DNA from: Siphonodentalium dalli
Taxonomy: Eukaryota; Mollusca; Scaphopoda; Gadilida; Siphonodentaliidae
NCBI GenBank assembly: GCA_032622095.1
Contig: CP136067.1
Coordinates: forward strand, 58,257,899 to 58,321,898
Length of the DNA stretch: 64,000 nt
Direction of reading: 5' to 3'
How positions within the stretch are numbered: the first letter of the stretch is position 1; each line of letters starts with the position of its first letter. The notes under the pieces are model-generated. The model was not told the origin of the DNA, ran no database searches, and saw only the letters and a list, made by a program, of their open reading frames with translations. The translations under genes and the position numbers were made by a program. Of the stretch, positions 1-11,118 are shown piece after piece.

Positions 1-567
1 CAATCTGATGCACACTCTTATAGGACTTAGTCCGTATATATTCGTTTGTATACGGTGCTCTTTATCTTTCCGGTCATTATTTGCGGCAGTTGTCCGAAGT
101 GTAGATTTACCGGAACCGCCGAACCGGCGAGAGTTACAGTTCCTAATTAGTGTCAAGGCCATTGCATCGAAATTGGATTCCCATAAATTTTGCGTGTTTA
201 CCGGTATGCTGCTAGAAACAGCGTGTAGGTTGTCATTTCGGGACGGAACTCGCCCCGAGATGAGGAGTTTTGTTGCTGAACTGAGCAACACTGTAAACTG
301 TCTGAGTTGAAAGCGATGTTAAAAGAGAAATATGCTAAATTGACTCCTGGGTGAAGGCCAGGGGGGTCACTCAGCCTGTACCAAATGCACGTCGCTGTGC
401 GAAGGATAGCCAGAGACGAAGATTACCCCAGTGGTCGGTTTCTTCTCAGTTGCTGACACGGAAACGGAATGGACCAACGTCCGGGGATTACTTTCGAACA
501 CTCCGACCACCCACAGCTTACACGGTGAGTACTGTTTACCGTCGTACTCATGCAGTCACGGTACCAT
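1..567. other. Unrecognised sequence at window edge
   Basis: There are open frames on the plus strand (8-310 and 351-623), but neither resembles a family I know and their composition gives no strong coding sign. The region may be the edge of a repeat or a decayed coding fragment cut by the window boundary. No function is assigned. Confidence 0.3.
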
Positions 568-1073
568 GGGAGCTTGGAAAGTCATCATCGACGGTCATGT
601 ATATGTACCCTGAGACAGATTAGGGGTCGCGTATTAGGGGCTCGCGAGCGAAGCGAGCAGGGAAAGATACGACCCTAAAAATAGATGCGGCGTATCCATC
701 ACCACTTACCCGTCTTACCGATACCTTAATGATAAAATTTGTTGACTTCCTGTACTAGAAAAGATGATGGATACGCCACACTTTTTAAGAATGTTCATCT
801 CGAAATTATAAATGATCAAAACACTACCGATCAGACAATTTTCTGGTAATAACCTAGTCCTTGTTGTTCAGTGGTACCTAGTTATGAAACAGGCCAACTA
901 TTTTTTATAAATATGCGAAAAAAGTAGCGATTTTAAGCATGTTTCATAACCATGTCACCTAATTTCGTGAATCATACTGAATGTGTATCATTCCCTGCTA
1001 GCTTCGCTCGCAAGCCCCTAATTCGACCCCTAATTTGTCTCAGGTACATATACATGACGTTCCAAGCTCCTGT
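568..1073. mobile_element. Foldback element with ~90-bp inverted arms
   Basis: The arms at about 568-670 and 985-1073 are inverted copies sharing GGAGCTTGGAA, TCATGTATATGTACC, TTAGGGGTCG and GCGAGCGAAGC. Inside are two smaller inverted pairs: GGCGTATCCATC near 686 with GATGGATACGCC near 765, and GTTATGAAAC near 879 with GTTTCATAAC near 940. The nested structure suggests a non-autonomous foldback or MITE-type element. No target duplication was resolved. Confidence 0.6.
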
Positions 1074-1107
1074 GACGGTACTGACTAGATCTGTAGAATG
1101 GGACTGC

Positions 1108-1257
1108 AGGCTCTCTTCATATTTTGAATTATGCAAATAATGACGGGATTCTCTCTTCAAATTTTAAATTATGCAAATAGTGGCCGGAGGTTTTCTTCAT
1201 ATTTTGAATTATGCAAATAGTGACGGAAGGCTTTCTTCAAATTTTGAATTATGCATA
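1108..1257 (+). repeat. 40-bp tandem repeat with octamer motifs
   Basis: Four copies of a ~40-bp unit of the form TCTTCATATTTTGAATTATG plus CAAATAGTGACGGAAGG. The first three carry ATGCAAAT, the POU/Oct octamer; the fourth reads ATGCATAA. A fifth isolated copy of the core lies near 1462-1482. Whether any factor binds here is not shown by the sequence. Confidence 0.7.
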
Positions 1258-1529
1258 ATAATAAAGTACGACTGTATCGTCTCAGAAGAATCTCAATAAT
1301 GGCCCTACACAATATTTACGCAGTAAAATTACAATGAGAAAAGTACTCATGATATATGTTCACTGAAGCGAGCGTGACAGGATTATCTAACCGCTCACAG
1401 ATAGAAATCGACCCGAATTGCCAGCGTGCGAATTAAGTTATTTGTTGACAAATATATCCAATTTTGAATTATGCAAATAGTGTGTATAATTTGTAGTTGC
1501 GTTATTTTTCAGTGCTTCTTGATGAAATC

Positions 1530-4092
1530 TCAATGAAAGTGTCAATGACACTGTAGCTCAACTTAGGTAGGGGAATAATTTAATGGTTTACAGTAAATGG
1601 AGAAATAGGAAAGATGCAAATAGTAAAATCCAAGATGGCTGCTGGTGGCCATGTTTTTTGGCTGAACGACCCCAAAATGACTCGTTCCCATCTACATGTC
1701 ATTATTAACATCCATGACAAATTTTATGAAGATCCGACCAAAGCTACAACCTGTAGCCTACTCCAAAGGATTTAGTCATGCAAAGAGTAAAATCCAAGAT
1801 GGTTGCTGGTGGCCATGTTTTTTGGCCGAACGACCCCAAAATGACTCGTTCCGATCTACATGTCAATATTAACATCCATGATTATCAGACGAATAGTATG
1901 ACATGTAGCCCGCCCGCGTCAATGGATTTAATTTTGAAATCCAAGATGGGCCAACAGTGGCCATGTTTTTTGGTCGAATGACCCCAAAATGACTCGTTCC
2001 CATCTACATGTCAACAGCCATGACAAATTTCATGAAGATCCTGCCAAAGGTACGACCTGCAGCCCGCACCAAAGGATTTAGTCATGCAAAGAGTAAAATC
2101 CAAGATGGCTGCTGGTGGCCATGTTTTTTGGCCGAACGACTCCAAAATGACTCGTTCCCATCTACATGTCATTGTTAACATCCGTGACAAATTTAATGTA
2201 ATTCCGACCAAAGCTACGACCTGTAGCCCGCGGGAAAGGATTTAGTCATGCAAATAGTAAAATCCAAGATGGCTGCTGGCGGCCATGTTTTTTAGCTGAA
2301 CGACCCCAAAATCATTCGTTCCCGTCTACATGTTAATATTAACATCCATGACAAATTTCATGATGATCAGACTAACAGTACAACCTGTAGCCCTCGCCAA
2401 TGGATTTAATTTTGAAATCCAAGATAGCCACCAGCGGCCATGTATTTTGGCCGAATGTCGAATGACCCCAAAATGACTCGTTCCCATCTACATGTCAATG
2501 TCAACATTCATGATAAATTGCATTAAGATCAGACAAAAGGTACAACCTGTAGCCCTCGCCAAAGGATTTAGTCATGCAAAGAGTAAAATCCAAGATGGCT
2601 GCTGGTGGCCATGTTTTTTGGCTGAACGACCCCAAAATGACTCGTTCCCATCTACATGTCATTGTTAACATCCATGACAAATTTTATGCAGTTCCGATCA
2701 AAGCTACGACATGTAGCCCACAGGGAAGGATTTAGTCATGCAAAGAGTAAAATCCAAGATGGCTGCTGGCGGCCATGTTTTTTGGCCGAACGACCCCAAA
2801 ATCACTCGTTCTCATCTACATGTCAATATTAACATCCATGACAAATTTCATGATGATCAGACTAACAGTACGACCTGTAGCCTGTGCTAATGGATTGAAT
2901 TTTGAAATCAAAGATGGCCGCTGGCGACAATGTTTTTCGGCGGAATGACCCCAAAATGATTCGTTCCCCTCTACATGCCATTGTTAACATCCATGGCTAA
3001 TTTTATGATGATCAGACTAAAGGTACGAACTGTAGCCCGTGCTAAACGATTTAGTCATACAAAGAGTAAAATCCAAGATCGCTGCTGGCGGGCCATGTTT
3101 TTTGGCCGAATGACCCCAAAATGACTCGTTCCCATCTACATGTCATTATTAACATTCATGACAAATTTCATGATGATCAGACTAAAGGTACGACCTGTAG
3201 CCCGTGCTAAAGAATTTAGTCATACAAAGAGTAAAATCCAAGATGGCTGCTGGCGGCCATGTTTTTTGGTCGAGGTCGAATGACCCCAAAATTACTCGTT
3301 CCCATCTACATGTCAATATTAACATCCATGACAAATTTCATGATGATCAGGCGAAGAGTACGGCCTGTGGCCCGTGCTAATGGATTAAATTTTGAAATCA
3401 AAGATGGCCGCTGGTGGCCATGTTTTTTGTCCTAATGACCCCAAAATGACTCGTTCCCATCTACATTCCAATTTCAACAGCCATGACAAATTTTATGATG
3501 ATCAGACAAAAGGTACGACCTGTAGCCCGTGCTAAATTTAGTCATTTAAGTCATACGAAGAGTAAAATCCAAGATGGCAGCTGGCAGTCATGTTTTTAGG
3601 CCGAATGACCCAAAAATTACTCGTTCCCATCTACATGTCATTGTTAACATCCATGACAAATTTTATGATGATCCGACCAAAGGTACGACCTGTAGCCCGT
3701 GTCAAAGGATTTAGTCATGCAAAGAGTAAAATCTAAGATGGCTGCCAGCGGCCATGTTTTTTGGCTGAATGACCCCAAAATTACTCGTTCCCATCTACAT
3801 GTCAATATTAACATCCATGACAAATTTCATGACAATAAGACGAACAGTACGGCCTGTAGCCAGTGCTAATGGATTGAATTTTGAAATCCAAGATGGCCGC
3901 TGTTTTTTTCCGAATGACCCCAAAATGACTCGTTCCCATCTACATGTCAATGTCAACATCCATGACAAATTTCATAATAATCGGACCAAAGGTACGAACT
4001 GTAGCCCGTGCTAAAGGAAATTGTTGACGAATCACGCAGACACACACGCACGACGGATACCAAGCCATGGCAATAGCTCAAACTTTGAAATC
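1530..4092 (+). mobile_element. Pearl/HINE-like element with ~160-bp core array (copy 1)
   Basis: It begins with AGTGTCAATGACACT and TAGCTCAACTTA (1553), then holds about fifteen diverged tandem units of ~160 bp. Each unit has AAGATGGC, GGCCATGTTTTTTGGCC, GACCCCAAAATGACTCGTTC, CATCTACATGTCAAT and ACCTGTAGCCCG. It ends with ACGGATACCAAGCCATGG and AATAGCTCAAACTTT, but the closing TAAGTTGAGCTA present in copy 2 is missing, so the 3' end is truncated or replaced. Short subterminal inverted repeats around a ~160-bp tandem core fit bivalve pearl elements, later grouped with Helitron-derived HINEs; this assignment is from memory of the family. Confidence 0.7.
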
Positions 4093-4180
4093 GGTATTTG
4101 TTTCTTAAACTTCCAGGGTCAATTTGATGCTGGATTCCAGATTCCAGCGTCATTTTAAAACTGGATTCCGGACTCAAGGT

Positions 4181-4217
<37 letters not shown>
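4181..4217 (+). repeat. Poly-G tract of 37 G
   Basis: An uninterrupted run of about 37 G, followed by a second G-rich stretch to 4247. It can form G-quadruplexes, and its length is prone to sequencing or assembly error. The Gly-rich open frames across it are an artefact of the homopolymer. Confidence 0.9.
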
Positions 4218-4320
4218 CGGTGCCGGTTGGGGGGGGGGGCGGGGGTGGAAGTGGCCCTCATAACGGGATTGTCGATGTACGTTGTTGTTGGATTCGGCTG
4301 AATAAGGTCAAGGACGGGAA

Positions 4321-4402
4321 CGGGACAACCCGCTCCCGAGACAACCCGCCCCTCTGCTTTTTTCTGGGCGGGTTGTCCGATAAATAAGGGCGGGTTGTCC
4401 AG
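4321..4402. repeat. Clustered inverted repeat of GGACAACCCGC
   Basis: Two copies of GACAACCCGC (near 4324 and 4342) face two copies of GCGGGTTGTC (near 4369 and 4390). The set can form alternative hairpins within 80 bp. It is GC-rich and stands out from the surroundings; function unknown. Confidence 0.65.
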
Positions 4403-4434
4403 AAATTGTTAATAGTAAATAATACTACAGAACT

Positions 4435-4650
4435 TCAGAAGTTGGAATCACTGACTGTTAAGTGTTAATGTTATGCTATTTTTTTAGAATTGGAGTTCTA
4501 GCCAATCTAGGTTAGGTATAACCGTATATACTATTACTAATTACTATAATATAGAAATTAGAATTAAAGTTGACATTAATGACAACTATATACCTAGAAC
4601 TCCAAAAAAATCTAAAAAAATAGCATAACAGTCAGTGATTCCAACTTCTG
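4435..4650. mobile_element. Foldback MITE, ~215 bp
   Basis: The arms at 4435-4501 and 4594-4650 are inverted copies (CAGAAGTTGGAATCACTGAC with GTCAGTGATTCCAACTTCTG, and TGGAGTTCTAG with CTAGAACTCCA). The centre is an AT-rich loop. No coding capacity. Confidence 0.65.
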
Positions 4651-4659
4651 TGCTCTCGC

Positions 4660-6420
4660 CAATAAAAGAGGGGTTTTGACCAAATTCCAAGCTCACGAGA
4701 CTCAGTCCTGTGGGCGTGGCCCAGTGTCATGAGTGTGGGTGAACATACAAACAGCCTTTGAACGATGCCGACGGAACTATAAAGCACAACCCAGTTTCGT
4801 TAAACAAACATCTCATAATCCCCTCACACCTCCTAATTAGCCACTAATTACCGATAATTAATAACTACTTTCAATACTTTGAATACTAGTATTGTATAGC
4901 AGACAATTTTTGGTGCAGCAGACGCCAAAACATAAATAAAGACCGACAACTCTTCCGCCAAAAATACAAAATTGGCGCACCCGCCAGCAGCCGCGATTTC
5001 GTATTTCTGTGTCGTCGTGTTGCATATTTATCTCAAGCCAGACCGGCCCAGACGAAATATACGGAGGCGATTTTCTTCAGGACGATTTATGGCATAATAG
5101 AATTATTTAATATCCGCTGAATCCGCTTTGTGGAAAATATAGGATAAGATGGCATCCAAAATGGTCGCGGTCTATGTCATATGGAATCATGGAGCTATAT
5201 GTGTTCCAGAGTCGGGGAGCGAGTACACGGTGGAATGGTAAAGGTGAAGGTAACTGAAGAATGACCTTCACCTGATACATGAGACACAGTATTAAAGGAT
5301 GACATCGTGTTTATTTGATTTGTACATCATATCTAAATAATTTAAACTGATGAATTAATGGGGGAATGGATTTTTGTGAGTGGGAAATTGATTTAACTAG
5401 CTGCTGTAGTTCTTGGTTTTTCCAGACCAAATTTGGCTAGCCGTCGGATAGCCGTCGTACACTTGGGGATTCATTTTAAAAAGTAAACACATGACCTATG
5501 ATTTTTTTGCATTTTCGTGATCAACTGGTGTCAATCTTGCTGGGTAAACACCACTGGAATAGCCTGTAGGCTTTAATTCAGTGAATTCGGTAGAAACGTT
5601 AACACTGTCGCCTATGGGAAAACATTTAGTTCAGTGATTCCTATGAGAAAAATTTGAATTTTACGACATTTCACGTCTCACCATGATAAGTTGTTAATTT
5701 CATATTTTCTTATTTTCAAATGATAATGGCAACATTTTGGGACAGATTTAAAGAAGAAACTCCCGGATCCGTATGTAGATAGTAAAGAGAGTGATAAATC
5801 TGGGAATTATGCATGGGCAGTAGGTACCATGAGGGGGTCATGGGGTGTAAAGCCCCCCACCATTTTGAGGTGTGTAGCCCCCTCCCCCCCCCCCCCCCCA
5901 TTGGGTAAACACCACTGGAATAGCCTGTATGCTTCTATTCAGTGAATTTGGTCGAACCGTAATCACTGTCGCCTATGGGAAACCATTTAGTTCAGTGATT
6001 CCATATACTATTATCTAGGGTCAAAACAAACGCGAATGTCGTTGATCACTATACAGTACATTACTATGGAAACATCATTGCTATGGATACATGATACCAG
6101 CAGTTGAAATAACAGTGTAATTACATTGGCCAGCAAATTGAATACATTGTTTTATCAAATTTACCACATCACAAACTAGTATGCATGTCATCAGCTCTCT
6201 GGTATAGATAAACTCCATTGACTCCGGGACATCATCACAATTCTTCTATTCAACAGAACATATATAAACCAGTACCCGGTATATTAAAACTGCAGGGTCC
6301 ATTTATAAAATTCTCACCTCTTATGGACAAATAGAAACTAGAGGTGTGACTGTCCCAATGGGACTACAGATACCCCCCTGTTTTTAAAATACTAAGATGT
6401 TTCACATGTCAGTAAACATT
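4660..6420. other. Non-coding stretch with a 100-bp direct repeat
   Basis: No gene recognised. A ~100-bp segment at about 5545-5645 (AACACCACTGGAATAGCCTG, then TCGCCTATGGGAAA and TTAGTTCAGTGATTCC) recurs in direct orientation at 5903-6003. A poly-C run lies between them near 5880-5899. The rest is AT-rich and appears single-copy in this window. Confidence 0.5.
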
Positions 6421-6429
6421 AGTTAAAAT

Positions 6430-7130
6430 AATAAATTAACAGTTCCCATTGCAGGTGTACAACCATAACCCTAATCTTAAACCTATTGACCGAAAAATGT
6501 AGGAATAAAAGCTTGGACAAAATTATGTATGTTGCGAAAAAATTTCTAAGTCGAAAAAGGGGAATAACTCCACACACAAAATGTCGGACAGACGTCATAA
6601 TCGCAGGTGCACATGTTCCCATGGTACTAAATAACAGTGCCAAGAATAAAAAACATTGACCGAAAAATGTAGGAATAAAAGCTCGGACAAAATTATGCAT
6701 GTTGCAAAAAAAGTTTCTAAGTCGAAAAAGGGGGATAACTCCACCAAAAAATGTCGGACAGACGTCATAATCGCAGGTGCACAAGTTCCCATGGTACTAA
6801 ATATCTGTGCCACGTATTAAAAAAATTCACCAAAAAATGTAGGAATAAAAGCTCGGACAAAAGTATACATGTTGCGAAAAATTTCTAAGTCGAAAAAGGG
6901 GGATAACTCCACCAAAAAAAGTCTGACAGACGTCATAATCGCAGGTGCACAGGTTCCCATGGTGGTTGATGTCTGCCAATTTCACGGAAATTGATCAAAA
7001 AACGACTGAGAAAAACTCCGGACAAATTTGTGTCCACGGACGGACGATGGATGGATGGACGATGGACGGACGAGCTGACTCCAGTATACCCCCCCCCCTC
7101 CCTAACTTCGTTGCGGGGTTATAATAAACA
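6430..7130 (+). mobile_element. Element with 170-bp tandem core and GGACGGAC tail
   Basis: Three tandem units with period 170 bp; the CCGAAAAATGTAGGAATAAA core starts near 6490, 6660 and 6830 (CAAAAAATG in the third). Each unit has GTCGAAAAAGGG, ATAACTCCAC, GACAGACGTCATAATCGCAG and TTCCCATGGT. The tail (about 7035-7130) has GGACGGACGATGG repeats, a C run and TTCGTTGCGGGGTTATAAT. It has the same architecture as the arrays at 1.5-4.1 and 60.1-61.1 kb but a different core. Confidence 0.65.
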
Positions 7131-7199
7131 GTACTGTAGTAGAGTTGCAGACATGGGAGTAGCACTAGAGCTTACAGAGAAACATATACATCAGGTTTG

Positions 7200-9515
7200 A
7201 AATATGAACAATTCATGCATGCCTGGTCTGAGTTTGCCACATCTACATAGGACATAATTTGCCTCATTTAAATGCCACCATAATGTTCAGACCTCTAAAT
7301 TACTTTATATATTACATTATATACCATTGGAAAGAGGAAGCTCAAAGCAGATATATCAATGTAATGTGTCATAATAGTACATGACATAAACCACTTGATT
7401 TTAGAGTTATCCATCTTCATCTGCAACTTTGTCTGAGATCGTCCGTATGACCACGTGTTTCTGGGCCATATGTTATTGAGAAATAGCAAACTTCAAAAAT
7501 CAATATCTGATCACTCTGAGCTTTGATGGGTGGGTTCCTCAACTCGAATCAAATATTTTTTACCCTCGAAAGCAAGGAAATAGTAATTTAGGAGCGTCTG
7601 ATCGGATTGAGTACCTTTAATAAAAAAAAATTCTCTTGTCAAAGTACAAAGGTTTGTTTTGAATGGTTCTTTAACTTTAATAACTTTGTGTCAGACCATA
7701 TCTGTTGACTCTCTTAGGGAATAACACCCTCTATCTTGTAATTTTAATAAAATATGACAAATAATTGGACAACTGAAAGGTGGATCTCTCAATGTTCAAT
7801 AACTTGGTGAATACTTGTAGACACAGATCAACAATAAAACTGTGTACTAATGGCTCTATATAGAAATAATCCTGACTTGAATAATGTGGGCCTCTGGCAT
7901 AAGGAATATTGTGCCTTTTAGATTTCTCTTCATGACAATTATTCTTTGCCTTGTCACCTTCTTCTGCATGCTGACGTTTTGCCTCTATGAATTCTGATAT
8001 TATGTTCTGATGTCATGCGTGGATTGTATGACATTGATTGCAGGATCCAAACATATATCCAGGTCATCCATCAATAACTAATGAACTTATATGAGAGCTG
8101 AGGAAATTTATTGCCTGACCAGTTGATAATAGATTATCTTTGCACTGCTCCTGTTATAATGATATGTCCAGGGGTAACACTATGGATTAACTTACTTGAT
8201 CCCGCTTATAGCAGTCAGTACAATAACTGTCATCAAATGACAGAATATATTTTTTTTGCCACGCCATCTCACAAAACTTTATAATAGTCATCACTCAATG
8301 TTTGCTCCAATATATCCTGAGTGAAACCAGACGATTGAAGAGCTATGTATTTGATTGGCTGCAATGTCAATCAACAAAAAATTGTGGGCAGCCAATAAGA
8401 AGATATACATGTGGAACTTAAGATGCAAAGATGGGGAAATCCCTGTATGGTGGTGGTAACATGAAGGATATTGGAATGTATCAGACTAACCAAACGTGTA
8501 GCTGTTCAATAGCCTCAGGGATCACTCAGATTGGCTCTAATAGTGTGGATTTCAGGTCTATCGACTCATTAAACCCATCTCAAAAGCATTCTTGATGAAT
8601 ACTAACCAGGAACAAATGGCTCCCTTTATTATAAAGGAAGTTAAAACAAAGGTTAAAAGCCTACACAGAAATGCCTTCACAAAATTAGTTTTATCCATCA
8701 CTAAGTGCCATTTAGATTCTGGTTCTAGTTCTGGTATACATGCCTAACCAAACAAGCAGAACAAAGAATTCAAGAAGCTCAGAATAGGGTTTTTGAATTG
8801 AGGCAGAATGACTCACATTGGATTATCTATAAATGTTAATTGGCTCTCTGTGAGAAAAAGAGTGAAATTTAGAAACATCCAAAATGTTTGAAAACATCAT
8901 GTCATTAGTCTCCGACTTTAATATATAACTGATAATATTGTTCAGAATTTAATTAAATATATCACCAGGTGATGACAATACTTCTAACAGAGAAGAGAAA
9001 TTGTAGATTTGATTAGGTTCACTGAAATACCACTATGGTTGGCTGGCCCTGCTATAATGCTGCGATGTTGATTGGCATTCTTGGGAGCATGTTTATAACC
9101 AGATATCATGTACATCCAGAATTATGTTAGAATCAACTGTGGTCAACTTTAATACTGTTATTATGGTGGGAACTGCTGTTCTAGTTATGCCATTGGTAGA
9201 ATAAAATCATATTCTCAAGAAAATGTACTGTTAATTATTCTTGTATTTTCACACTTTCAGTCTTTAATAAATCCAAACAATTCAGGATCTTGATTGGTAC
9301 CATTGTGCAATAATTGGCATATCCATTGTTAAAATATTTTGAAATATTTCAGAATGCTTAAAGGAATACTTACAGAGAATGGCTTTAACTTAATTTGTTA
9401 TGATTTGACAAAGACTGATTGAGAATTTGTGAACATTAATGGAACATACACTTGACCATATCTACACCCAATGATGTATTTCACACAGATTCTTTTTTCC
9501 GAAGAATGGCAATGA
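7200..9515. other. AT-rich non-coding DNA
   Basis: No gene recognised. Around 7300-7345 there is a degraded relative of the TTAA-flanked MITE found at 25.1 kb (TTACATTATATACCATTGG and AAAGAGGAAGCTC). The remainder shows no repeats within the window and no convincing exons. Confidence 0.5.
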
Positions 9516-9627
9516 TTCTTTGTTCTGAAGGTTCTTTAATCTGAAGGTTCTTTATTCCAAAGGTTCTTTGTTCCAAAGGTTCTTTATTACAAAGGTTCTT
9601 TGTTCCAAAGGTTCTTTATTCCGAAAG
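9516..9627 (+). repeat. 16-bp minisatellite, seven units
   Basis: Seven head-to-tail copies of TTCTTTATTCCAAAGG with alternating variants (GTTCC, ATTCC, AATCT, ATTAC). An inverted unit (AAAGAACCTTTGGAATAAAA) sits at about 10279-10298, so the array and this copy may mark the two ends of an older element. Confidence 0.8.
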
Positions 9628-10854
9628 TAGGTCAAGTCCTACCACAAGGTGTCTATATTCAATGTTTCTTATTCCAAAATAAATTGGGTAATTGTATAGC
9701 ATTGTTTGTTGAAAACCCAGTATGAAATAACTAAAATAAATGTCCAATCCGATTTGACATCACTCGGCTACCATTTGTGTATTTATATATTAATTGCCTA
9801 TACCCAAAATGGATTAGCTCGACATTAAGGGCCCCATTCATGACAGGTTTTGATTATCAGATATTGGCTTTTAAAAGAGGTAGTTCACCATGTTGCAGTC
9901 AAATTGAAATTCCATGGTGTATACTTCGTTCACCATTTGTAATAATGGTTCATCAGATTTCAATTTGACTGACCATGTTTCAGCTCTGTCAAAATGATTA
10001 TCCACGATAATGAGCATTATTCTTCAGTCGGTCAGTAGTGCAAACATTGAATTATTTTGGGTGCCATTGTGTGCCTCCATGGTGCATGCGTGTTACGAAT
10101 GGTGTTGATTATCATAATCAGCATTTATCATTTTTTATTATTTGGTTAGAGGAACTTTAATTTTTGAATGACTGAATTACATGCAATACCATATTACACC
10201 TATATTTCATATTTTAGATCATGTTGCGGTTTTGGTTATTACTAGCAGCTAGAGTCCTTATATGGGTACTTTCAGAATAAAGAACCTTTGGAATAAAACA
10301 CATGAGGAATAGTGAATAAAGAAATGACCCTATTTCACCCACTTTTAGTCCATCAAGTGGAATATACAGTGTGATGGTAAGACATTATCATATTTTAACT
10401 TGGAAATCACAAGTCCCATTACATTTCTAATAATAGAGGTAATCATATCCACAAGTATCTGTTATCTTCATGCATGCAATTTGAAAATTGGCTATGATTG
10501 CTAAACCTTGATTTTCAATTTTTTTTTTTTTAGTTGGTATTGAATAGAGTTGTGTGGGGGGGGGGGGGGGGGGGGGGGGGGTGACATCTCTACATATGTT
10601 GTTGTTATATCTTCTCAGAGTGTGGGAAATCTGTCAGTCTCAGTGATTTTCTATTCCAGATTGAAGTATAGACAAGGTGACATCATTATTCTGATAAATA
10701 TTTAATAATTAAATAAAACTATCACAACCATACTGGATTGGAATGACTAGGAGGGTGACCCAAGATTTGTAAGGTCACTAGTATCACTAGACTATATATA
10801 ATAACATGCTAAGAGGTTCTTCACAAAGTTACATGCTGATATTTTTAAAGTATA
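9628..10854. other. AT-rich DNA with a poly-G run
   Basis: No gene recognised. A 26-nt poly-G run occupies 10556-10581, preceded by a T run. An inverted minisatellite unit lies near 10280. Nothing else stands out. Confidence 0.5.
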
Positions 10855-11118
10855 TAACCCTTTCATGACGGGAGCTATGGTGGTGCAGCATTAAAAGATC
10901 CTGAGCAAGTACATTCTCTTATACATGCAAGTCTCCCATATGGAGCCTCACATATATATGAGAATGCACTGGCTTACAATGTCAAGGTAACTATTGTTAG
11001 GACCCAATGTATTCTCTTATATATGTGAGGCTCCCTATGGGAGACTTGCCTATATAAGAAAATGCATTGGCACAGGGTTTTCGCAAAATATCTGGAAGCT
11101 CCAGTCATAGAAGGGTTA
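10855..11118. mobile_element. Foldback element, ~115-bp arms
   Basis: The arms at 10855-10973 and 11002-11118 are inverted copies: AACCCTTTCATGACGGGAGC against CAGTCATAGAAGGGTTAA, and GCAAGTCTCCCATATGGAGC against CTCCCTATGGGAGACTTGC, with a ~28-bp loop. Shorter relatives (CCAGTGCATTCTC, GAGAATACACTGG) occur near 54270-54330 and 54600-54640, so it belongs to a dispersed family. Confidence 0.65.

Noticed and set aside
4124-4387. Gly-rich and Pro-rich frames around the poly-G tract
   Set aside because: They come from the homopolymer, and both strands are open for the same reason.
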